Part shown: positions 54,209 to 61,003 of the stretch, piece by piece | Layout: each line of letters begins with the position of its first letter | Position numbering within the stretch: the first letter of the stretch is position 1 | Origin: Nocardia terrae | GTDB taxonomy: Bacteria; Actinomycetota; Actinomycetes; Mycobacteriales; Mycobacteriaceae | Length of the DNA stretch: 64,000 nucleotides | Reading direction: 5' to 3' | Assembly: GCF_009760405.1 (NCBI RefSeq) | Contig: NZ_WRPP01000001.1 | Coordinates: 1,054,001-1,118,000, forward strand | Notes under the pieces: model-generated | Told to the model about the DNA's origin: nothing | What the model saw: only the letters and a program-made list of their open reading frames with translations | Databases searched by the model: none | Program-made: the position numbers and the translations under genes

Positions 54209-55204
54209 TTGAGCGACGGGACAATCGTGGCCGAAGAGACTGCCGCCACCGGCGAGGTGCCGGAGGACGCCATCGCGCCGACGGCCGCTTCGGCGGGCAC
54301 GAACGCGGCGGTGCCCGGCAATGGTTCGGTCGAACCGAACCATGCCGGCGGGTCCGAGGGCGACAAGCCGGTGGACAAGCAGCCCGCGTCGAAGGCGGGC
54401 CGCAATCTGCCGGCCGCGCTGGCGGTCGGATTCGGGCTGGGGTTGTCCCTCATCGCGATTCTGCTGTGGGCGCCCAAGGTGCTCGTCGGCGTGATCGCGG
54501 TGGCGGTCGCGGTGGCCACCTGGGAGGTGACCAAGCGGCTGCGCGAGGCCGATGTGCTGGTGCCGCGGATTCCGCTGCTGCTCGGCGGTCAGGCGGTGGT
54601 CTGGCTGGCCTGGCCGGTCGGGCCGCAGGGCGTGCTGGGCGCGTTCGGGGCGACGGCGCTGACGCTCATGGTGTGGCGGCTGTTCGACCACGGACTGCGG
54701 GCCACACCGCGAAACTACCTGCGCGACACCGCGATCTCGGTGTTCACCCTGACCTGGATTCCGCTGCTGGCCGCGTTCGCGGTGCTCATGCTGTCCGAGG
54801 ACAAGGGCAACCTGCGGGTGCTGACCTTCATGATCCTGGTGGTCTGCTCCGATGTCGGCGGGTATGTCGCCGGTGTGCTGTTCGGCAAGCATCCGATGGT
54901 GCCGCACATCAGCCCGAAGAAGTCCTGGGAGGGCTTCGGCGGTTCGCTGGTGTTCTGTGTGATCGGCGGTCTGCTGACGGTGACGCTGCTGCTGCAGGCG
55001 AATTCGATGATCGGCGTGCTGCTCGGCGTGGGCCTGGTGCTCGTGGCCACCAGCGGCGACCTGATCGAATCCCAGATCAAACGCGAGCTCGGCATCAAGG
55101 ACATGGGCACCCTGCTGCCCGGACACGGCGGCATCATGGATCGACTGGACTCCATGCTGCCGTCCGCGTTCGTGGCCTGGCTCGTGCTGACCGCGCTGCT
55201 CTGA
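54209..55204 (+). CDS. cdsA: Phosphatidate cytidylyltransferase
   Basis: CdsA forms CDP-diacylglycerol for phospholipid synthesis. The 331-residue membrane protein has a long acidic cytosolic N-terminal extension (about 65 residues), about eight membrane segments and the C-terminal signature SQIKRELGIKDMGTLLPGHG, then GIMDRLDS. A TTG at 54209 is the annotated start; a GTG at 54227 is also possible. It is third in pyrH-frr-cdsA. Confidence 0.95.
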   Translation: MSDGTIVAEETAATGEVPEDAIAPTAASAGTNAAVPGNGSVEPNHAGGSEGDKPVDKQPASKAGRNLPAALAVGFGLGLSLIAILLWAPKVLVGVIAVAVAVATWEVTKRLREADVLVPRIPLLLGGQAVVWLAWPVGPQGVLGAFGATALTLMVWRLFDHGLRATPRNYLRDTAISVFTLTWIPLLAAFAVLMLSEDKGNLRVLTFMILVVCSDVGGYVAGVLFGKHPMVPHISPKKSWEGFGGSLVFCVIGGLLTVTLLLQANSMIGVLLGVGLVLVATSGDLIESQIKRELGIKDMGTLLPGHGGIMDRLDSMLPSAFVAWLVLTALL

Positions 55205-55252
55205 CAATGACGGTCGGGGGGCCTTGCCTCCGGTATCCCTCGGTCCTCCCGA

Positions 55253-55573
55253 TTACTTCGCTTTCTTGGCGGCGCGCCGCAATTGCAGGATGCGGTAGCC
55301 GCCGATGAGGGCGGTGAACAGCGCGCCCGCGATCACCGACAGCAGGACCAGCACGCCCAGGGGGAGATTCCAGTCCCAGGCGAATGCGGTGACGTTGACC
55401 TGCTCGAGGTTCTGCAGGATGAAGACCAGCACCGCAATCCCGAGCAAGGCCGCGATGACCAGGCCGACCCAGGCATAACCGGCGCGAGTCTTGAGCGCGC
55501 CCTGACCCTTGTGCTTGGAACTGCCTTGGCTCGGGGTCGGGTCCGCTCCCGAAGCTGGCACGGCGGTAGTCAT
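55253..55573 (-). CDS. LapA-domain (DUF1049) membrane protein
   Basis: The 106-residue protein has two membrane segments (about 35-53 and 72-93) with a short periplasmic loop QNLEQVNVTAFAWDWNLPLG between them, the typical LapA-domain layout (FILQN then W...PLGVLVLLS). The domain is widespread; Escherichia coli LapA joins the lipopolysaccharide assembly regulator LapB, which is absent from actinobacteria, so its role here is unknown. It is convergent with cdsA. Confidence 0.85.
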   Translation of the reverse strand: MTTAVPASGADPTPSQGSSKHKGQGALKTRAGYAWVGLVIAALLGIAVLVFILQNLEQVNVTAFAWDWNLPLGVLVLLSVIAGALFTALIGGYRILQLRRAAKKAK

Positions 55574-55593
55574 AGCTCGATCATTGCCGATCG

Positions 55594-55818
55594 CTATGAC
55601 GGAAGCTCGGATATCGGGTCGTCGGCCTGTTCCGCGTCGTCGAGCCTGGCCAGCGCGGCGTCGAGTTCCCGGCCGATGTCGTCGAGCCCGGCGATGAGCC
55701 GGTCCAGCTGCTGGTTCACGCCGGCGAACTCGTCGACGACGTCGAACTCCGCGTACATCGCGCGCAGCATGGCCCGCTGCTCCGCGAGCTCGTCCAACTG
55801 CGGATCCGGTTCGGTCAC
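55594..55818 (-). CDS. Short acidic coiled-coil-like hypothetical protein
   Basis: The 74-residue acidic helical protein (GTG start; EQRAMLRAMYAEFDVVDEFA, LDRLIAGLDDIGRELDAAL) resembles a short coiled coil without recognised family. It lies 20 bases upstream of the LapA-domain gene in the same direction and is divergent to rlmN. No strong ribosome site is visible, so the start is uncertain. Confidence 0.55.
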   Translation of the reverse strand: MTEPDPQLDELAEQRAMLRAMYAEFDVVDEFAGVNQQLDRLIAGLDDIGRELDAALARLDDAEQADDPISELPS

Positions 55819-55891
55819 GGGGTGAGGGTACCGCCGCGGCCCGGAATCCGGCCGTAACCGGGAAAACGCCGGTACGTACACTGGACGGGTT

Positions 55892-57001
55892 ATGACTACC
55901 CCCTTGCCCCTCGTTTTCGATGCCCCGCGTCGCGGCATGCCGCCGCGGCATCTCGCCGACCTCGATTCGCAGGAGCGCAAGGCGGTGGTCGAGGAGCTCG
56001 GGCTGCCCAAGTTCCGCGCCGACCAGATCGCGCGGCAGTACTACGGCCGGTTGGTGGCCGATCCGGAACAGATGACCGACCTGCCCGAGGCCATGCGCGC
56101 CAAGGTCGCCGAGGCGCTGTTCCCGACGCTGCTCACCGAGATCCGCCACATCGAATGCGACGACGGCACCACCCGGAAGTCGCTGTGGCGGGCCAATGAC
56201 GGGACGCTGCTCGAATCGGTGTTGATGCGTTACCCCGACCGCAACACGCTGTGCATCTCCTCCCAGGCGGGTTGCGGCATGGCCTGCCCGTTCTGCGCCA
56301 CCGGCCAGGGTGGTCTGAACCGCAATCTGTCCACCGCCGAGATCGTCGACCAGGTCCGCGCCGCCGCGGCCGCCCTGCGCGACGGCGAGGTGGCCGGTGG
56401 TCCGGGCCGCCTGTCCAACATCGTCTTCATGGGCATGGGCGAGCCGCTGGCGAACTACAAGCGCGTGGTGAACGCGGTGCGCCGCATCACTTCTCCGTCC
56501 CCGGAGGGTTTCGGCATCTCCCAGCGCTCGGTCACCGTCTCCACCGTCGGTTTGGCCCCCGCCATCCGCAAACTGGCCGACGAGGACATGTCGGTGCGGC
56601 TCGCGGTCTCCCTGCACACTCCGGACGACGAACTCCGAGACACCTTGGTACCGGTCAACAATCGCTGGCCCGTCGCCGAAGTCCTCGACGCCGCCCGCTA
56701 TTACGCCGACAAGTCCGGCCGCCGAGTCTCCATCGAGTACGCGTTGATCCGCGACATCAACGACCACGGCTGGCGCGCCGATATGCTCGGCAAGAAACTC
56801 CACAAGGCCCTGGGCCCCCTGGTCCACGTCAACCTGATCCCCCTCAACCCGACCCCGGGCAGCAAATGGGACGCCAGCCCCAAGCCCGTCCAGGACGAAT
56901 TCGTCCGCCGCGTCCAGGCCCAGGGCGTCACCTGCACCGTCCGCGACACCCGCGGCCAGGAGATCGCCGCCGCCTGCGGCCAACTCGCCGCAGAGGGCTG
57001 A
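55892..57001 (+). CDS. rlmN: Dual-specificity rRNA/tRNA (adenine-C2)-methyltransferase RlmN
   Basis: RlmN methylates A2503 of 23S rRNA and A37 of some tRNAs. The 369-residue radical SAM enzyme has the cluster motif [13 protein letters not shown] (CxxxCxxC), a conserved [19 protein letters not shown], and the catalytic cysteines of the C-terminus ([19 protein letters not shown]). ATG 55892 gives the family start. It follows cdsA in the conserved order, with the LapA and coiled-coil genes on the other strand between. Confidence 0.96.
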   Translation: MTTPLPLVFDAPRRGMPPRHLADLDSQERKAVVEELGLPKFRADQIARQYYGRLVADPEQMTDLPEAMRAKVAEALFPTLLTEIRHIECDDGTTRKSLWRANDGTLLESVLMRYPDRNTLCISSQAGCGMACPFCATGQGGLNRNLSTAEIVDQVRAAAAALRDGEVAGGPGRLSNIVFMGMGEPLANYKRVVNAVRRITSPSPEGFGISQRSVTVSTVGLAPAIRKLADEDMSVRLAVSLHTPDDELRDTLVPVNNRWPVAEVLDAARYYADKSGRRVSIEYALIRDINDHGWRADMLGKKLHKALGPLVHVNLIPLNPTPGSKWDASPKPVQDEFVRRVQAQGVTCTVRDTRGQEIAAACGQLAAEG

Positions 57002-57040
57002 AGCCTCCGGCGAACGGGCGGCTGCGAAGCGAATTCCGGC

Positions 57041-57451
57041 TCAGCAGGAGGCTGGGGTGGTGGGGGCGGTGACCTGGACGGTGACCGGGCCGTAGTGGCC
57101 GGCGCTGTCGTTGAGCATGGGGAAGCCTTGCATGTAGTCGCCGTAGATCTGGTGGGTGCCGACGACCGTGGGCGTCCAATTCGCGGTGGCTCTTCCCGTT
57201 GCGGATGCGGTGGCGCTTCCGAGGAACGTGCCCGACGAGTTGAGTCGGCTGACGCTGTTCTGGTCGGCCGTGTCGGTGAAGCCGTAGAGGTCGGACGGGC
57301 CTGACAACGTATAGGTGCAGCCGACGTGATAGTTGGACCCGCTGACGGTGATGCCGTCGGCGGTGGTGTCCGCGGCGGCGGTGGTGGTGGCGATGGCGGC
57401 GGCGGTGGCCGCGAGAGCGGCGAGTGCCAGTGTGCGAGTGGTGAATGCCAT
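57041..57451 (-). CDS. Secreted protein, unknown family
   Basis: The 136-residue product has a signal peptide (MAFTTRTLALAALAATAAAI, cleavage near AAAD at residue 27) and a mature beta-rich domain with two cysteines (VGCTYTL and the C-terminal PASC) that may form a disulfide. The strand pattern (GPSDLYGFTD, NWTPTVVGTHQIYGDY, GPVTVQVTAP) suggests an Ig-like fold. It is divergent to the P450 gene (132-base spacer). Confidence 0.7.
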   Translation of the reverse strand: MAFTTRTLALAALAATAAAIATTTAAADTTADGITVSGSNYHVGCTYTLSGPSDLYGFTDTADQNSVSRLNSSGTFLGSATASATGRATANWTPTVVGTHQIYGDYMQGFPMLNDSAGHYGPVTVQVTAPTTPASC

Positions 57452-57583
57452 TGTCGGCCCCTGGGTCTGCGTATCGGCAAGTCTGTGAAACGTATGTGTT
57501 TCAGTGCCGCGATGGTAATGGATCGGACCTGGCGATTCGCGGTGTTCGGCGTGGTGAATCGTGCGCTCTGGCAAGGTTGTCCG

Positions 57584-58921
57584 ATGGGATCGATCGCTGT
57601 CGCGCCGCATCGGTTACCCGTGCTGGGGCACATGGTGTCGCTGCTTCGCGATCCACTCGAATTTCTGAGATCGCTTCCCGCCCACGGTGATCTGGTGCGG
57701 GTCGGGCTCGGGCCGGTGAGTGCGGTCGCGGTGTGCGATGCGGAGTTGACGCGGGAGCTGTTGCGGCGCGATCGGGTTTTCGACAAGGGCGGGCCGTTGC
57801 TGGATCGGGTTCGGGAGATGCTCGGTGACGGGCTGGTGACCTGCCCGTATGCGGTGCATCGGAGGCCGCGGCGGCTGGTGCAGCCGTTGTTCCATTCCGC
57901 GCGGACCGTCGAGTACGCGTCGATCATGAGCGAGCGGATCGCCGCGGTCGTCGAATCCTGGTGCGACGGTGAGGTGCTCGATGTGAAGGCGCAGATGCAC
58001 GCGCTCACCTCGGCGGTCACGGCGGCCACGCTGTTCGGGCACACGGTGCCGGGGCCCGTTCAGCGGCGGATGCTGAGCGATGTCGACCGTGTCGTGGCGG
58101 CGATGATGCTGCGCGCGCTGGTGCCGACGGCGCTGCTGCGGTTGCCGACCCCGGGGAACCGCGCCTACGTGCGGGCGATCACGAATCTGCGTGCGGCACT
58201 GGCCGAGATCATCGCGACCCGGCGCGCCGAGGGCGGCGGCACGGATCTGCTCGCCGCGCTGATCGCCGCACACGACGGCGGCGGGGAGCGGTTGAGTGAT
58301 CTCGAGATCAGCGATCACGTCATCACCTTCTTCGTCGCGGGCACCGAGACCACGGCCACGGCGCTGGTCTGGGCGCTGGCGCTGCTCGATGCCCACCCCG
58401 CGATCGCGGACCGGCTGTACGCCGAGGCCGAGACCGTCCTGGCGGGCAGACCCGCACGCTACGAAGATCTTTCCCGGCTCCCGCTCACCGCCCGCGTCCT
58501 CACCGAGACGCTGCGCCTGCGCCCACCGGTCTGGTTCGTCACCCGGACCGTCGGCGAGGACACCGAACTCGGTGGCCGATCGCTGACCGCGGGCACCACG
58601 GTGTTGTACAGCGCCTTCACGATTCAGCATCGCGCGGATCTGTATCCCGATCCCGAGCGGTTCGACCCGGACCGGTGGCTCACCGCGAAACCGTCTGCGC
58701 GCACGGGATTCCTGGCCTTCGCCGACGGAGCACGCAAATGCGTCGGTGAGGACTTCGCCATGACCGAGATGACCCTGGCGCTGGCCACCATCGCTGCCCG
58801 CTGGCGACTGCGCACCGCGCCCGGCAGCGATCCCCGGCCCGCCCGATCCGCGACCTTGCAGCCGCGGCGACTGCGCATGCGGGTGAACGCGGCGATGCCT
58901 CAGGCCGGAAGCCGCGAGTAG
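57584..58921 (+). CDS. Cytochrome P450, pentalenene-oxygenase-like
   Basis: The 445-residue P450 has the I-helix AGTETTAT (about 251), ExxR in ETLR (E308), and the heme loop FADGARKCVGEDFAM with the ligand Cys386. The N-terminal part (RLPVLGHMVSLLRDPLEFLRSLPAHGDLVRVGLG) resembles CYP183-type pentalenene oxygenase PtlI. No membrane anchor, so it is a soluble bacterial P450 needing ferredoxin partners, not seen nearby. ATG 57584 is chosen. Its stop lies inside the convergent terpene cyclase gene (22-base overlap), which suggests a joint pathway, with the P450 oxidising the terpene product. Confidence 0.9.
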   Translation: MGSIAVAPHRLPVLGHMVSLLRDPLEFLRSLPAHGDLVRVGLGPVSAVAVCDAELTRELLRRDRVFDKGGPLLDRVREMLGDGLVTCPYAVHRRPRRLVQPLFHSARTVEYASIMSERIAAVVESWCDGEVLDVKAQMHALTSAVTAATLFGHTVPGPVQRRMLSDVDRVVAAMMLRALVPTALLRLPTPGNRAYVRAITNLRAALAEIIATRRAEGGGTDLLAALIAAHDGGGERLSDLEISDHVITFFVAGTETTATALVWALALLDAHPAIADRLYAEAETVLAGRPARYEDLSRLPLTARVLTETLRLRPPVWFVTRTVGEDTELGGRSLTAGTTVLYSAFTIQHRADLYPDPERFDPDRWLTAKPSARTGFLAFADGARKCVGEDFAMTEMTLALATIAARWRLRTAPGSDPRPARSATLQPRRLRMRVNAAMPQAGSRE

Positions 58922-59850
58922 CGACCGGATTTCACGATCCACCCGATGTGACCGCTCACCCAGTCGCATACTCCGCGGCTGAAATCGGCCGCGGCACTCT
59001 CGGCCGGTTCGGCGAAGTACTCCGAGAGCTCCAGCAGCGTCCGCATGCGGGCATTCCGGAATTCCACCACCGCCCGCGTGGCGGCGGCGAGATCGGGAGC
59101 CCCGTGCAGCACGGCCGCGGTCACCCCGTTGATCGGGAACTCCTCCTCGGGCCCGCTCTCCCGCGCATAGGAGAGCAGGTCGTTGTCGAGATCGGCGAGA
59201 TCGGCCGCGGCCTGCAGCAATTCGGTCATCGGTCGTGCGCACATGATCTCGGCCGGAACCTCACGGCCCAGGCTCACATCGGTCAGCATGAGACAGGCGA
59301 CGTTCGCTCCGCCGAGCCTGCGCATGTGCGTGTACGAGTTCAGCGGTGGCAGTGACCGCGCTTGCCGCCGTCCCGCTTCCCACAGCTTGGCCAGCAGATA
59401 CCGCTCGGTGTCGGCCACCCACCGCTGCCGCTGTACCGCCGACCCCATCGCCGCGACCCGCTCGTGCAGATCCCGCAGGGCCCGCATGATCGGAAATTCG
59501 CCGGAGCTCACCGATCTCGGCGCCTCGAGCACTTGGATCAGATCCCCGATCACCGCGCTGAACCCGACCGGATCGCTGCCCAGCCGATTCCCGTCGCAGT
59601 ACAGATCGTCGAACGCGAACAGCCACGTGATGAAGTCCGACGCCAGCTGCGTCCCCGCCCGGGTCCCCCGCGGATAGGTGTACGACCCCAGAGCGCCCGG
59701 CGCCCCGGCCCGAAACCGCGTCAACCGCTCCGCCGACATGACCGAGTGCCCCGCCAGCCACCCGATGCTGTCCGCCTCGATGGCCTCGACCATCGGATGC
59801 ACCGAACTTCCCAGCGGACACCACAATCGCTGATCCCCGACTGCCGACAT
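58900..59850 (-). CDS. Class I terpene cyclase
   Basis: The 316-residue protein has all class I terpene synthase elements: aspartate-rich DDLYCD (D81, D82, D86), the pyrophosphate sensor Arg in HMRRLGG (R177), NSE motif N223-D-L-L-S227-Y-A-R-E231, and the C-terminal Arg-Tyr pair R310-Y311. Length fits a bacterial sesquiterpene cyclase using farnesyl diphosphate; geranyl or geranylgeranyl diphosphate cannot be excluded. The product cannot be predicted. It overlaps and converges on the P450 gene. A CGACCGGTCG palindrome is 22 bases upstream of its start. Confidence 0.93.
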   Translation of the reverse strand: MSAVGDQRLWCPLGSSVHPMVEAIEADSIGWLAGHSVMSAERLTRFRAGAPGALGSYTYPRGTRAGTQLASDFITWLFAFDDLYCDGNRLGSDPVGFSAVIGDLIQVLEAPRSVSSGEFPIMRALRDLHERVAAMGSAVQRQRWVADTERYLLAKLWEAGRRQARSLPPLNSYTHMRRLGGANVACLMLTDVSLGREVPAEIMCARPMTELLQAAADLADLDNDLLSYARESGPEEEFPINGVTAAVLHGAPDLAAATRAVVEFRNARMRTLLELSEYFAEPAESAAADFSRGVCDWVSGHIGWIVKSGRYSRLPA

Positions 59851-59871
59851 GACGGACCCCCGTACTCCGAC

Positions 59872-59881
59872 CGACCGGTCG
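59872..59881. promoter_or_regulatory. 10-bp palindrome upstream of the terpene cyclase
   Basis: CGACCGGTCG is a perfect palindrome in the 281-base divergent spacer between the cyclase and the HTH gene. It may be a regulator site; short and GC-rich, so chance is possible. No gene is visible in this spacer. Confidence 0.3.
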
Positions 59882-60131
59882 CGGACCGATCGCCTCCAAT
59901 GATCCTTCGCCGCCGGCGAGGGGACAGCGGATCGCGCACATTCTCAAAACTTCGTTACGGGTGATCTTCCGTGTGGACGAGCGCTACGACCCCGCCGCCG
60001 GGAAGTGATTCATGGGCTACCCCATGGACCTCTCGGGGGAGACCCGTGGTGATACTGGAAAACCCCTCGGCGGCTCAGCAATTCACCGAGTGTCCGGCAC
60101 CGGGGGATGGGGTCTGGCAAGGTGGGGCGGC

Positions 60132-60902
60132 ATGGGATCGATTGCGGGGGTCCCGGATGGCTCGTTCGGGGAGAGGCTGCGGCAGTGGCGGCGGATCCGG
60201 CATGTCAGTCAGGCGGAGTTGGCCGGGCGGGTGGGGCTCGCGGCGCGGCAGTTGTCACTGATCGAGAGCGGGCGCTCCAACCCCGAGCGGGACCTGGTGC
60301 TGCGGGTGATCGATGCGCTGGACCTGGGGTTGGTGGACCGGAATCTGTTGTTGCAGGCGGCGGGGTTCGCGCCGGTGTATCCCGATGTGCCGGTGCACGA
60401 TCCGCGATGGCATCCGTTCACCACCGCGGTCGATCGGCTGTTGCGGGCGCACGAACCGTTTCCGGCGCTGGTCGTGGACGCGTACGGCACGGTGGTGGCG
60501 GCCAATCGCGGCTGCAAGGCGCTGTTCGGTCAGGATCCGGTGGGTACCAATATGATCGACCGCTACGTCGCCGACAGCGCCACCTCCGATACCGACTGGC
60601 GGGAAGTCGCCTGGGCCGCCCGGGCGCGGCTGCGCGGTCAGCTCGCCCGTGCGCCGCTCGACGAACGGCTGCCCGGGCTCATCGCGCGTCTCGACACCCT
60701 GCTCGCGACCCTTCCGGCCCCCACTCGCGATGAGGCCGACCTCGTCGCCTGTCCCGCCTTCCGCATCGGCGATCGGCTGATTCGCATGGGCCTGCTCGCC
60801 GCCTGCTTCGACGCCGCCAACGACATCACCCTCGAAGAGCTGCGCATAGAACTCTTCTATCCCCTCGACCCCGGCTCCGAGGAGTTCTTCCGGCTGCGGT
60901 GA
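60132..60902 (+). CDS. HTH regulator with MmyB-like domain
   Basis: The 256-residue protein has an XRE helix-turn-helix (GERLRQWRRIRHVSQAELAG, RQLSLIESGRSNPERDLVLRV) and a MmyB/MLTR-like C-terminal domain (PALVVDAYGTVVAANRGCKALFG, ...ELFYPLDPGSEEFF). Divergent to the terpene cyclase, it is the likely local regulator. ATG 60132 has GGTGGGGCGG upstream; the frame is open further upstream, but with unconserved sequence. Confidence 0.87.
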   Translation: MGSIAGVPDGSFGERLRQWRRIRHVSQAELAGRVGLAARQLSLIESGRSNPERDLVLRVIDALDLGLVDRNLLLQAAGFAPVYPDVPVHDPRWHPFTTAVDRLLRAHEPFPALVVDAYGTVVAANRGCKALFGQDPVGTNMIDRYVADSATSDTDWREVAWAARARLRGQLARAPLDERLPGLIARLDTLLATLPAPTRDEADLVACPAFRIGDRLIRMGLLAACFDAANDITLEELRIELFYPLDPGSEEFFRLR

Positions 60903-61003
60903 GGCGGGCGCGAAGATCGGTGGTCGTGTTCGACTCCCGCGCACGGACGCGGTGCGCGGCTTATGCTCGGGATGACTGGCTCGTTTCTCGTATCGGGGTC
61001 GCT

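Noticed and set aside
57614..59242. Minus-strand open frame across the P450 and the cyclase
   Set aside because: Arg/Gln-rich and motif-free; it overlaps two motif-complete genes in other frames.
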